A stretch of 64,000 nt of DNA. Source: Chitinophaga ginsengisoli. GTDB taxonomy: Bacteria; Bacteroidota; Bacteroidia; Chitinophagales; Chitinophagaceae. Below, piece by piece: positions 9,682 through 18,347 of the stretch. Position numbers and translations under genes: made by a program. Position 1 is the first letter of the stretch; the number at the start of each line of letters is the position of its first letter. The notes beneath the pieces were generated by a model. It did no database searches. It was not told the DNA's origin and saw only the letters and a list, made by a program, of their open reading frames with translations. The stretch is taken from the NCBI RefSeq assembly GCF_003014595.1, contig NZ_PYGK01000005.1, forward strand, positions 62,001 through 126,000, in the 5' to 3' direction.

Positions 9682-10263
9682 ATGACAAGATATTGTGACC
9701 TGACAGATGAAGAACTCATAAGAATGTACAGATCCGGCAATGACAGAGCTTTTACGGTGCTCGTACATCGCCATAAGAACAGGATCTTTACGACGATCAT
9801 GCTGTTGGTAAAAGACCGATGCCTGGCGGAAGATATATTCCAGGATGTATTTATCAAAATCATCAATGCCTTCAACGAAGGCCATTATCTTGATAACAGC
9901 CGCTTTATAGCCTGGGCTGTCAGGATAGCCCATAATTGCTGCATCAGTCATTTCCGTAAAAAGACGGCTGCTTTTGCACTTATTTACAGAGATGATATTG
10001 CTAATAGTGAATATAAATACGTGGACAGCCAGGAGCTCCGCATTATCAAGCGGGAAACCTATGCTTCTGTACACGAACTGATCGACCGCCTGCCGGAAGC
10101 ACAGCGTGAAGCGCTGATCTTACGGTTTTATGCCGACCTCTCTTTTAAAGAGATCGCACAGATTGTCAATGTAGGTATTAATACTGCATTGGGAAGGGTG
10201 CGATACGCTGTGATGAACATGCGAAAAATGATGGAAAGAGAACAAACACCTGAAGCTGTGTAA
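9682..10263 (+). CDS. RNA polymerase ECF-type sigma-70 factor
   Basis: A 193-residue ECF sigma factor. Region 2 is recognisable (AFTVLVHRHKNRIF, then AEDIFQDVFIKI), as is region 4 (LPEAQREALILRFYADLSF with a KEIAQIVNVGINTALGRVRY helix-turn-helix). The protein therefore directs polymerase to a dedicated promoter set. No FecR-type anti-sigma gene is adjacent: upstream is the lipoprotein and downstream, after a strong terminator, an outer-membrane barrel gene. The regulon is unknown; nearby T9SS or barrel genes are candidates only by proximity. An ATG at 9677 lies in another frame. Confidence 0.93.
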   Translation: MTRYCDLTDEELIRMYRSGNDRAFTVLVHRHKNRIFTTIMLLVKDRCLAEDIFQDVFIKIINAFNEGHYLDNSRFIAWAVRIAHNCCISHFRKKTAAFALIYRDDIANSEYKYVDSQELRIIKRETYASVHELIDRLPEAQREALILRFYADLSFKEIAQIVNVGINTALGRVRYAVMNMRKMMEREQTPEAV

Positions 10264-10284
10264 AAGCTCCTCCCGGAGCTTTTT
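10262..10284 (+). terminator. Strong intrinsic terminator after the ECF sigma gene
   Basis: AAAAGCTCC (10262-10270) and GGAGCTTTT (10275-10283) form a perfect nine-base-pair stem with a TCCC loop. The 3' arm ends in four T. The stem begins inside the stop codon of the sigma gene. Confidence 0.85.
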
Positions 10285-10393
10285 ACCGGTTTTATCCCCA
10301 TACCGCAGACATGATGCAGTCCGACCATTTTTTTACTGGCCATCTCCTTAAAAAAGCCTAAATTGAATAAGCAAGTAGCTTATTGCTTTGGGA

Positions 10394-10401
10394 TACTTTT
10401 G
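10394..10401 (+). promoter_or_regulatory. Candidate Bacteroidota -7 box before the barrel gene
   Basis: TACTTTTG matches the TAnnTTTG consensus of the Bacteroidota primary sigma factor. It lies 136 bases before the ATG at 10537, just beyond the terminator of the sigma gene. No good TTTG -33 box is visible at the usual distance, so the assignment is tentative. Confidence 0.35.
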
Positions 10402-10536
10402 CATTTACAGGACGCCCCGGAATCATGATTAGTTTAGAGTTGTTTAGCCAATTTAGCCAAGTTACCAGTTAACCCGTAATCAACAGTATCCCCAACTATC
10501 ACAGGTCTGAAATTGAAATGAAGCCCAGTTTTTTTT

Positions 10537-13149
10537 ATGAAGAGGATTTTCCTGCTCATTTGTTTCCTTTGCTGTCTGCATACCCTGTTGGCACAGACTG
10601 TCTATAACGTATCAGGCACTATCAGGGATACAACCGGTCAGGAAATGATTGGAGCTAACGTATGGCTGATGGCGGGCCGCGATACAATGCATACTATCAG
10701 TAATGATGCCGGTAAATTCATTTTCAGGAATGTACCGCAGCCGGTCTTTACTATCCGCGTCACTGTGATCGGATACGATACCTGGTACCATGAATTCTCA
10801 TATAAAGAAGCAGGCACGCAGATAGATCTGCCGCTTATTAAACTCTCCATCAAGACAAGTACATTGAAAGAAGTAGTGATAAAAGGTAGTTTGTCGCCCG
10901 TGGTCATGAAAGAAGACACCATCGAATACCGCGCAGATCAATACCATCTGCGCGCCAATGCCGTAGCGGAGGATCTGCTGAAACGCCTGCCCGGTATGCA
11001 GGTGGATATGGAAGGGAACGTACAGACCATGGGTAAACGGATCACCAAGGTCAGGATTAATGGTAAAGACTTCATGATCACCGATATCAAGACCCTTACA
11101 CGTTTACTGCCGGTAGACCTCATTGATAAAATACAACTCATAGATGACTATGGTGACCTGGCACGTGCTACAGGCCGCAAGACAGGAGAGCCGGAGAAGA
11201 TCATCAATATCCAGACAAAAGCAGATCTTGAAAAGGTGTACCAGGGGCAGGCATTGGGTGGTGTTGGCAATGATGGCCGGTATAATGCTGCTGTACTGGC
11301 GAATTATTTCAGTGAGAAACAACAGCTCTCTATTAATGGTAATACCAACAATATCAGTGCACAGGTAGGTAATACCATCACTTCTACTGTGAACGCCAAC
11401 TACCGGGGCAACTTCTCCAAGGAGTTTTCAATGAATGTCGGCGTCATTGGCGGACGTACCACCAGCGACATGGAGTCGCTGAGCACTTCGAAAACAGTGA
11501 CCACCGATGGTACGCTTTCCAGTATTAATACCAGCAATAACAGTAGTCGTAATGATAATTATAATATCAACGTTGGGGCTGAATACAAACCGAAAGAGGG
11601 GGATATGGTCAACTTCAACCTGAACTATAGCGGCAACAAGTCTTTCAACAGTAGTATGAACAGCGCTATTCAAAGCGGCTTGCAGCGTAAGGACCAGATC
11701 TCTACCGGTTTGAACAACAACACTACACCTGTTTTCCTGGCAGGCCTGTTCGCTTCCCACCGTTTCAAAGGACTGGGAAGGATCGTATCCATGGGGCTCT
11801 ATGTCAATACGACAAAAAACAACAATTTACAGGACGGTATTGACAGCCTGCGTTACTATAATCCTGATAGTACTATTGCCAAAGATTCGCTATTACATCA
11901 GATACTTGATAAGAAGAACAATACCTTTACTTCCAATGCCCAGTTATCATACGTGGAGCCGCTGGATTCTGCCAACAGCCTTGAACTGCGTTATTCTGTC
12001 AACTACAACCATACTGATAACGGACAGGAAACCCACTGGATCAATCCTGACGGCAAGACCAATTTCATTGACTCATTGAGTAATCGATATATCTACACAA
12101 TGGTGCAACACCAGGTAGAGCTGAACTTCCGCAGGTCAAAGAACAAATGGGATTACACTTTCGGTATGCGCTTACAGCCAGCCAGTCTGACGAGCAGTAT
12201 GGCGGGTGGCTTAAACAGGGCAGTTGTGACCAGCAATAAGCTGGTACCTGTCTTCCGTATTCAGTACAAACTTACCAAGCAATCCATGGTAAGCCTTTCT
12301 TATTCCGGCAATGTGATCTTCCCGACTTATCAACAGTTACAACCGGTACCTGACCTGACCAATGCACAGTTCCCTATTATTGGTAATCCTGATCTGCGTC
12401 CTGCATTTGCACATTCCGTCTTCTTTAACTACCGTACTGCAGGCATGAACACCTTATTCGTTCACCTCTCCGGAAACTTCACACAAGATAAAGTAGTGAC
12501 GAATGTTTCTCTCGTAAAGGATACTTTTAACACCGTTAAACAGGAGACCCGCTTCCTGAATACTAACGGTGACTACAACTTCCGCTTTATCTACGGATGG
12601 TCTTATCGCCTCGCTGATGGTAAATACAACCTTTTCCTGGATGGAAACAGCTCTTATAACAATAATATCCTGTATATGGATAACGTCCGTAAAACAGGCC
12701 AGAATCTAATGATCACGCAATCTGTCCGTGCCAATATGCTGAGGGAATTCGTTGAGTTGACCACCGGTGTGGCTTATACTTACAACAGGAACGTTTACGT
12801 GTTACAGCAGAATAGTATTACCAATATCGGCACCTGGAATTTTAACCTGAATGGAAAGGTCTATTTCCTGAAAACATTCAGCCTGGGGGCTGATGTGAAT
12901 AAACAATTGAACAGTGGTTATAGCGGGGCCTTGTCAGCTAATCCGCTGATGGTGAATGCTACCTTGGAAAAGATGCTCTTCAAAAGGAAGCTGACTGTCC
13001 GTCTGCAGGGATTTAACCTGCTGGATGAGACGTCGAGATTGTCGCAATCCATATCAGGGAATACCGTGACAGAGAATCAGAATAGATTGCTGGGGAGGTA
13101 TTTTATGGCGACGTTACAGTGTGATTTGAGGTTGTTGAAGGGGAAGTAG
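10537..13149 (+). CDS. TonB-receptor-like outer membrane beta-barrel protein with carboxypeptidase-regulatory domain
   Basis: An 870-residue outer-membrane protein. After a signal peptide (ending TLLAQ) comes a carboxypeptidase-regulatory-like domain (about 22-105, VSGTIRDTTGQEMIGANV), a plug-like region (about 125-235, EDLLKRLPGMQVDMEGNVQT) and a long barrel rich in alternating aromatic strands. The layout is that of the TonB-dependent-receptor-like barrel family common in Chitinophaga, distinct from SusC because there is no SusD partner and no TonB-linked signature such as the plug DADATSIYGSRG motif. The substrate is unknown. It is monocistronic, with a terminator upstream and a convergent gene 30 bases downstream. 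Confidence 0.85.
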   Translation: MKRIFLLICFLCCLHTLLAQTVYNVSGTIRDTTGQEMIGANVWLMAGRDTMHTISNDAGKFIFRNVPQPVFTIRVTVIGYDTWYHEFSYKEAGTQIDLPLIKLSIKTSTLKEVVIKGSLSPVVMKEDTIEYRADQYHLRANAVAEDLLKRLPGMQVDMEGNVQTMGKRITKVRINGKDFMITDIKTLTRLLPVDLIDKIQLIDDYGDLARATGRKTGEPEKIINIQTKADLEKVYQGQALGGVGNDGRYNAAVLANYFSEKQQLSINGNTNNISAQVGNTITSTVNANYRGNFSKEFSMNVGVIGGRTTSDMESLSTSKTVTTDGTLSSINTSNNSSRNDNYNINVGAEYKPKEGDMVNFNLNYSGNKSFNSSMNSAIQSGLQRKDQISTGLNNNTTPVFLAGLFASHRFKGLGRIVSMGLYVNTTKNNNLQDGIDSLRYYNPDSTIAKDSLLHQILDKKNNTFTSNAQLSYVEPLDSANSLELRYSVNYNHTDNGQETHWINPDGKTNFIDSLSNRYIYTMVQHQVELNFRRSKNKWDYTFGMRLQPASLTSSMAGGLNRAVVTSNKLVPVFRIQYKLTKQSMVSLSYSGNVIFPTYQQLQPVPDLTNAQFPIIGNPDLRPAFAHSVFFNYRTAGMNTLFVHLSGNFTQDKVVTNVSLVKDTFNTVKQETRFLNTNGDYNFRFIYGWSYRLADGKYNLFLDGNSSYNNNILYMDNVRKTGQNLMITQSVRANMLREFVELTTGVAYTYNRNVYVLQQNSITNIGTWNFNLNGKVYFLKTFSLGADVNKQLNSGYSGALSANPLMVNATLEKMLFKRKLTVRLQGFNLLDETSRLSQSISGNTVTENQNRLLGRYFMATLQCDLRLLKGK

Positions 13150-13179
13150 GGGGAAATTTAGGGGTTTTCGAAGGGTTAT

Positions 13180-13806
13180 CTATCTATTTGGGAAGGTTTG
13201 GGGAGGAGGAAGGTTTAGTACTTTAAAGATCTTGAATATTTCAGCCCTCGGTTTTTTGTCGCTGTGATCAGAGCGGTTGAGTTCAAGAGAGGCTGCATTT
13301 TGAATGGCATTGTCTAAATAAGGCCTGAGTGTTTTATAAATGTTTTTTCTTTTCAAATAATCCTGGCGTTTGTTATAGCCTTTAATGAATGGAAGTATTT
13401 TAGCGGAGACCTCTTCACAGGAGCCAAACAGCTTAGCGGTTTTTTCGAAATGTAATAGCACCCATGTTTCAAAGCAGGGATTATTAATATATACAGTGAA
13501 ATAATCTGGATCAAGACATGCAATATCATTTTTGAATGCCGCTATTTTTTTCTCTGAAATAACCGTATCAAAATCAATCAGGCAATAGACGTGGTCATAG
13601 CCTTTTTCAACTAACGATTTTGCCGATTCAATAATTCTTTTGTAGGAACCACCTTTGTGCGCTTTTCCTGGCAGTTCTGGTTTTATGACAACATCTTCGA
13701 GCTGTTCCAGTTCCTTTAGCTGATCAAAGTAAATTTTCTCAATAAATCCATCGCCCACGATGGCCACTACCTTTTTGAAGTTTCTGTGTTCTGTTCTTCT
13801 AGTCAT
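13180..13806 (-). CDS. RloB family protein (TOPRIM-like effector of an ABC-ATPase/RloB pair)
   Basis: A 208-residue RloB-like protein starting at MTRRTEHRNFKK. The start at 13806 overlaps the end of the ATPase gene by eight bases; a longer same-frame reading back to 14055 would lie antiparallel to nothing but within the ATPase coding sequence and has no family similarity. Typical features are VAIVGDGFIEKIYFDQL near the N-terminus, the acidic CLIDFDTVI strand (about residues 70-80) and the NNPCFETWVLLHFE block. RloB proteins have a TOPRIM-like fold and are thought to act as nucleases in AbiL-type (AbiLii) and related anti-phage systems. Coupled translation with the ATPase supports a two-protein complex. 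Confidence 0.82.
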   Translation of the reverse strand: MTRRTEHRNFKKVVAIVGDGFIEKIYFDQLKELEQLEDVVIKPELPGKAHKGGSYKRIIESAKSLVEKGYDHVYCLIDFDTVISEKKIAAFKNDIACLDPDYFTVYINNPCFETWVLLHFEKTAKLFGSCEEVSAKILPFIKGYNKRQDYLKRKNIYKTLRPYLDNAIQNAASLELNRSDHSDKKPRAEIFKIFKVLNLPPPQTFPNR

Positions 13807-15115
13807 GGTTTTTAGATATAAAGATGCTGCCGAGGTCAGGCTTTGCACCGAGTTTCCCAGTTTTATATGAATTAATAATGGATGCCCCTTTTCTAAGAAC
13901 GCTGGTATCAAAGTCTGCCAGAGAGTATAAGTCAGTTGTCCCATTTTCTTTTTTCTCTGTAAACCAAACAGCGTCATTTCTGATGTTTTCTTTATCCTCA
14001 AGGAGGGATAGGTTATGTGTTGTAATTGCCAGCTGTGAAAATGTGGAATTTGCAAGATGAACCAGTATGAAATGTTTCATAAGATCTGTATGAAGAGATG
14101 TTTCCAGCTCATCGATGGTGATAATCTTATTTGAATTAATCAGCGTGTTAAGTATGCCGCTAAGACCGTAGTAGCGTAATGTTCCCCTTGACTCCATGCT
14201 GTTTATTAATTCATAGGAGGTTGCAGTTCCCTCTTCTTTCACTGTGTGTTTAAAAAATATATCTCTTGTAGTAATCTTTTTATCTCTTAATAATTGATTT
14301 TTTTGTTTTTCAGAAATCGACCATGCGGCGAGTCTGTTAAGCGTGATTTCATCAAGCTCTCTTTGAGTTGTTTTGATATCAATGCCATCAATTTGAATGT
14401 CGGCTTTTTTGAGGATTTCGAGGATATCGGTTTTGAATGTCGGATCATCCTGAACTTTGTCACTTGTCCAGTTAAAAAGGTTGGTAGTGGGACGGACGCT
14501 GCTCATCAATGTTTCATTGAACCATTTAATGACGGTATTGAGTGCTGGTATGTTAACATTGGTTTTATTAAAAGCGCCAAGAACAGTATTGTTCCAAAGC
14601 GTATTCCCTTCTATTATGGCTAGCTCTTTATTATTGACTTTTAAAGTACTGCCAAATGATATTTTGGAAACTTTATTCTCAATATCGGTTGTTCTGGTGT
14701 AGAAGTCTGCTACCCGGTTTTTGGGGTAATATTGCAGTCTTTCACTCAATATATATAGCCGGGTAAACTGAACGTGATAGTTATACCTTACCTTATTTAC
14801 CAGGAACGCTATTTGTAGCGATGAATGCTGAGACTTCGAAGTACTATCGAAGAGGAAGGGCTGGAACTCTAATTCGTCATTCTTGTCATTTAGTGGGTTT
14901 AATGACAATTCTCTGAGAAACTCAATTGCTTCCAGCAAGGTAGATTTGCCGGATGCGTTTGCCCCATAAATTATTAGTAGTTTAAGTAATCGGAGACCTG
15001 GTATTGGTTCAGCGATATAGTAATCTGATAAATGCTCATCAGGGGTTGCCTCAAAAGATATCTTTTTCGCCTCTCTTATAGGGCCAAAGTTGCTTATCTC
15101 AAATTCAATAATCAT
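13799..15115 (-). CDS. AAA15/RloA-like ABC-class ATPase, partner of RloB
   Basis: A 438-residue SMC/ABC-class ATPase of the AAA15 (RloA, AbiLi) group. The start at 15115 gives the family N-terminus MIIEFEISNFGPIREAKKIS. Walker A is GANASGKST at residues 51-59, a signature-like segment is SRGTLRYYGLSG, Walker B is ITIDELETSLH, and the switch His is in AITTHNLSLL. A helical insertion lies between. In AbiL and PARIS, ATPases of this kind sense phage and control a TOPRIM-like effector; here the effector is the overlapping RloB gene. An exact TAnnTTTG -7 box sits 40 bases upstream. The gene is somewhat AT-rich compared with its neighbours, consistent with an acquired defence module. Confidence 0.85.
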   Translation of the reverse strand: MIIEFEISNFGPIREAKKISFEATPDEHLSDYYIAEPIPGLRLLKLLIIYGANASGKSTLLEAIEFLRELSLNPLNDKNDELEFQPFLFDSTSKSQHSSLQIAFLVNKVRYNYHVQFTRLYILSERLQYYPKNRVADFYTRTTDIENKVSKISFGSTLKVNNKELAIIEGNTLWNNTVLGAFNKTNVNIPALNTVIKWFNETLMSSVRPTTNLFNWTSDKVQDDPTFKTDILEILKKADIQIDGIDIKTTQRELDEITLNRLAAWSISEKQKNQLLRDKKITTRDIFFKHTVKEEGTATSYELINSMESRGTLRYYGLSGILNTLINSNKIITIDELETSLHTDLMKHFILVHLANSTFSQLAITTHNLSLLEDKENIRNDAVWFTEKKENGTTDLYSLADFDTSVLRKGASIINSYKTGKLGAKPDLGSIFISKNHD

Positions 15116-15154
15116 AAATTTGGATTTTAAATGGGTATATTTGCAATATATCCG

Positions 15155-15162
15155 CAAAATTA
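15155..15162 (-). promoter_or_regulatory. -7 promoter box for the ATPase/RloB operon
   Basis: On the minus strand these bases read TAATTTTG, an exact TAnnTTTG match, ending 39 bases before the ATG of the ATPase. A TTTC about 18 bases further upstream may stand for the degenerate -33 TTTG. It lies in the 73-base gap after the preceding gene, suggesting the pair has its own promoter. Confidence 0.5.
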
Positions 15163-15188
15163 TCCAATAAAATCCAGAAATGAATATT

Positions 15189-16763
15189 TTACCTGAATTT
15201 CCATAACCTTCTCCTCACCACTACTTCCATATGCACCGGCCTGGCCGAAATATCCTTTGTCTTGCTTACCCGTGTGACCGGCACCAGGGTCCGCAGCCCA
15301 AATTGCCAATTTCCGGCCATATAATCCAGTTCTGCCACTCCACTGATATGCACCCTTGATAGATCTTGTTTTTCCTCATCCGTGGCAGGAAAAACACCGT
15401 TTTGTACAATTTTCATGAGGGTATCCTTCACTATCCGATGCATAAGCGCATGTTGTAAGAAAGATGCCTGTATACCCGCGCCTACCTGCCATTTAGGATG
15501 GACAGGAAGTTGGTATTGCAATGCTACTCCCCAACCAAGTTGTTTTACCAGGGAACTGGTAGTATCAAATGGGTACAGTTGGGCGTCAACGTTGGCATGT
15601 ACATTAGGTTTAGGCGTAACGCTGACAGAAGGCTGTACATCAAGTGACAACGCACCTTTCCACAGTTTCCTTTCAATTCTTACAGTGGGTATCAGGCGGC
15701 GATAGAATTGATCTTTACCATCAGGGCCAAGAAAATAGAAACTGCTATCATATAAAGGCAGTGCTACATTTAGCTGAATATACAAGGCCCATAGTTTTTC
15801 CGCCTGCTTACCGGGGGAATGGCGTAATGCAAGCGGGGCTGCTTTATGTTGTAAGCTGATATTATATCCTGCAATGGAAGATTGTATCAACGATAATTGT
15901 AGTGGGGGATGGGTTTCTGCTTTTCCCGCTTGTCGTCTATCTTTATTTGTATAAATGCTGATAGCTAGCTGCTGTTGCTCTATTGCCAGTGGCTCAGCAA
16001 CAGCGGTAGTAGCTGTTTCCCCAGAACGTTTTTTGCTGGATGCAAATGACCTGGCCAGTTGTTTATCTGTTACGGGTCGTTTAGCAGTAGATCTTTCTTC
16101 GACAAGAGGATATTCGTTAGTAGCAAGCTGCTTTACCAACTGTTTGTCTGTTGCCTGTTGCTTAGCTGTGGTATTTCGTTCGAAGGAATGTTTGTTAGTA
16201 GCAGACCACGCCGGAGCTTGCTTGCCGGTCAGCTGTTCAGAAGTAGGTTGAGTGGTAGTTTTTCCGGAAACGGGATGTGTCCTGTCAGCAATTAGTGACG
16301 GTTGTAATGATGATCCTTGTATTGTTGCTGATGCTTGTGATGATTGTGACGCTGGTAGTGCTTGAGAAGATGAAGTATTGCTGGCAGTATCTGATGCATT
16401 GCTTATCGTTGAAGACATCGTATGCGATAATACTGTATCCGTCAGTGCATGATTGTATGACGTCCGAGGTACTGATTGCTTATAAGCCAGGCTGGTATCA
16501 TGGACATTCTTTCCAGAATATGCCAGCTGTGTATTATTACGGTATTGCCAGCAGAAGATACCGGCTGCTGCTATTACAGCTAGCACAAATAATCCCTTTA
16601 TCCATATGTAACGAATATGCACACGGGCTGACAAATTCCCCTCTACGGGCAATTCCGCGTCCAGCTTTTGTCGCATGGACTGCCATGCCTGATCGGCAGG
16701 CGGGATGGGAATTGGGAATTCCTCTTTGTTGAAATTTATATTATCCGAATTTTGCTCAGCCAT
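15189..16763 (-). CDS. Membrane-anchored protein with C-terminal beta-barrel-like domain, coupled to ECF sigma factor
   Basis: A 524-residue protein whose ATG lies one base after the sigma-factor stop. Residues 1-48 are polar, with an anti-sigma-like IPPADQAWQSMRQKLDAEL segment. A single membrane helix follows (about 52-70, IWIKGLFVLAVIAAAGIFCW). Next is a ~200-residue Ser/Thr/Gln/Lys-rich linker with imperfect ATDKQLVKQLAT-type repeats. The last ~200 residues look like beta strands of a small outer-membrane barrel (WALYIQLNVALPLY, WGVALQYQLPVHPKWQVGAG). Position suggests that the N-terminus restrains the sigma factor; a link to the outer membrane through the linker is inferred. It is not a FecR protein. 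Confidence in a real gene is high and in function moderate. Confidence 0.75.
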   Translation of the reverse strand: MAEQNSDNINFNKEEFPIPIPPADQAWQSMRQKLDAELPVEGNLSARVHIRYIWIKGLFVLAVIAAAGIFCWQYRNNTQLAYSGKNVHDTSLAYKQSVPRTSYNHALTDTVLSHTMSSTISNASDTASNTSSSQALPASQSSQASATIQGSSLQPSLIADRTHPVSGKTTTQPTSEQLTGKQAPAWSATNKHSFERNTTAKQQATDKQLVKQLATNEYPLVEERSTAKRPVTDKQLARSFASSKKRSGETATTAVAEPLAIEQQQLAISIYTNKDRRQAGKAETHPPLQLSLIQSSIAGYNISLQHKAAPLALRHSPGKQAEKLWALYIQLNVALPLYDSSFYFLGPDGKDQFYRRLIPTVRIERKLWKGALSLDVQPSVSVTPKPNVHANVDAQLYPFDTTSSLVKQLGWGVALQYQLPVHPKWQVGAGIQASFLQHALMHRIVKDTLMKIVQNGVFPATDEEKQDLSRVHISGVAELDYMAGNWQFGLRTLVPVTRVSKTKDISARPVHMEVVVRRRLWKFR

Positions 16764-16764
16764 T

Positions 16765-17292
16765 TTAAGAATAATACTTTAATAATACCGGCTTTAATTT
16801 GCTCCTTGTCTCACTCAGGTGCCATTTTACGGTACCCTGGCTCAGTTGTAATCTTGCACATATCTCACTAATAGAAAAACCTTCAAGATAAAATAAGATG
16901 CATATAGCCCTGGTGGCTGGTGGTAAAACATCCAGCAGTTTATAGATATCTCCCGACTCCATAGCAGAGAGTGGATTATCGTTATAAGAAATATCAATGC
17001 TCGCTACATCCACATGTTCTGCCCATTTTACGTTTTTAAGCCTGTCCAGTGCCGTATTGCGTACTATGGTATATACCCAGTTGAAGAATTGTCCCTTATC
17101 GTCTTTAAACAGTCCTATATTTTTAAAAACCTTTAGCATACCATCATTCAGCACTTCCAGTGCGTCTGCCTGTTCCGGGAAGAATTTCCGACATAACAGA
17201 AATAGAGCAGGGTAAAACTTTTTATAAAGTTTCTCCTGACCTAAACGGTCATTAGCTACGCACTGTTTGATCAATTCCTGAATATCTTCCAA
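16765..17292 (-). CDS. RNA polymerase ECF-type sigma-70 factor (TTG start)
   Basis: A 175-residue ECF sigma factor with region 2 (LYKKFYPALFLLCRKFFP, WVYTIVRNTALDRLK) and region 4 (LPPATRAICILFYLEGFS, then ISEICARLQLSQGTVKWHLS helix-turn-helix). The start is a TTG: an in-frame TAA lies about 36 bases upstream and no ATG falls between, so TTG or a rarer codon must be used. The coding sequence is followed one base later by the anchored barrel-like protein, so the two are almost certainly co-transcribed and probably form a sigma/anti-sigma pair. The regulon is not visible. Confidence 0.9.
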   Translation of the reverse strand: MEDIQELIKQCVANDRLGQEKLYKKFYPALFLLCRKFFPEQADALEVLNDGMLKVFKNIGLFKDDKGQFFNWVYTIVRNTALDRLKNVKWAEHVDVASIDISYNDNPLSAMESGDIYKLLDVLPPATRAICILFYLEGFSISEICARLQLSQGTVKWHLSETRSKLKPVLLKYYS

Positions 17293-17360
17293 ATGAAATT
17301 GTTCCGATAGGTATACAATAAGTTATGCTGATGTTATGCCGGCATATATCCTTACAAATG

Positions 17361-17404
17361 ACTTTTACCGGATAGCTCCCCTTATGAGCGTCTCCGGTAA
17401 AAGT
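17361..17404. repeat. Perfect 12-base inverted repeat between lipoprotein and sigma gene
   Basis: ACTTTTACCGGA (17361-17372) and TCCGGTAAAAGT (17393-17404) are exact inverted copies around a 20-base loop. It lies downstream of the His-Asp-Pro lipoprotein and about 70 bases upstream of the sigma start. It could be a terminator without a clear T-run, or a regulator-binding palindrome controlling the sigma operon. Confidence 0.55.
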
Positions 17405-17481
17405 ACTATAGCCTGCTCCGCTACAGTAGTACTTGTGGCCTTAGCTACTGTAACGATATTGAGCCAGATTAGTTACAGCCG

Positions 17482-17934
17482 TTACCTGGATCTTTTACGT
17501 AATCCAGTGGTGTCATGATGCGGGAACGTATCATATGGCGGCTGGGGTGGATTCGGATAGGAAGGGAACGTATCGTGTGGTGGATACGGTGGATGTGACG
17601 GGAATGTGTCATACGGTGGATAGGGAGGATAGGACGGAAAGGTATCGTGTGGTGGGTTAGGGATATGCGGGAATGTATCATGCGGTGGATAAGGGAATGT
17701 ATCATGCGGCGGATGCGGAATACTGTCATGCGGAATGGTGTCATGAGGAATCGTATCATGCGGGATAGAGTCATGCGGAATAGTATCGTGTGGGATGCTA
17801 TCCGTAGGTATAGAATCGCGGTCATATGCCAGCCCCTTGTCCTTCATCTTATCTTGCAGGGACTCCTTGGTACAGGAACTTTGTATGAAGATAATAAACC
17901 CGGTAACGGCCAGGACTCCGATAAGTTTTTTCAT
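17482..17934 (-). CDS. Lipoprotein with His-Asp-Thr/Ser-Pro tandem repeats
   Basis: A 150-residue lipoprotein. The signal peptide has a lipobox ending QSSC (Cys about 21). After a short charged segment the rest is low complexity: about eight copies of a five-residue unit of the type HD(T/S)IP, then longer units alternating PPHDTFP with Tyr/Pro/Asn spacers to the C-terminus. No known domain is visible. The regular spacing of His and Asp could bind metal ions or form an extended surface coat; both are guesses. The DNA repeat is strong and could expand or contract. The -1 alternative frame is also open over this stretch, which is a consequence of the repeat. Confidence 0.72.
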   Translation of the reverse strand: MKKLIGVLAVTGFIIFIQSSCTKESLQDKMKDKGLAYDRDSIPTDSIPHDTIPHDSIPHDTIPHDTIPHDSIPHPPHDTFPYPPHDTFPHIPNPPHDTFPSYPPYPPYDTFPSHPPYPPHDTFPSYPNPPQPPYDTFPHHDTTGLRKRSR

Positions 17935-18347
17935 AGAGTAATTGTTTATATAATGATGAACGGTGGGCGGATGGCAAAAGGTTGGGTATGCTGAAAAATT
18001 TTTTCCGTCATGATAGATTTTACATTCAGGCTGTTATAATACCGTCAATGGGGATGTTTTAAAACTATCTTAAATAGCGTTGATTCGTAGCGTATTATGA
18101 TATAGGTGCTATTATAAGGTCAAAATAGCATGAGAAAGGAAATCCCGTATGAAAATATACTTTGACAGCAAGGCAACTTTTCCGGTGAAACACACGTATT
18201 AATTAAAAGACAGTGCTTTAGACGTCTCATGTCCTGTTTTCTCCACTTAGTGAAGCGTAAAAAATACGGTTCTGATTCAATTTTGTCATGATAATGCAGC
18301 ATGCCTTGTTGCATGCCGATATCCATTCACCGTTAAATCAAAAAGAA
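17935..18347. other. Intergenic region, no gene seen
   Basis: A 413-base divergent region between the repeat lipoprotein (-) and the TIGR03118-like gene (+). It is AT-rich. Short reading frames on both strands lack a credible start or any family resemblance. It must hold promoters in both directions, but no exact TAnnTTTG box was found. Confidence 0.5.

Noticed and set aside
13807..14055. N-terminal extension of the RloB frame
   Set aside because: It overlaps the ATPase coding sequence on the same strand, has no RloB similarity, and the internal ATG at 13806 gives the normal family start.
17336..17518. 60-residue plus-strand frame over the palindromes before the sigma gene
   Set aside because: It covers the inverted repeats and the end of the lipoprotein gene; no family likeness.
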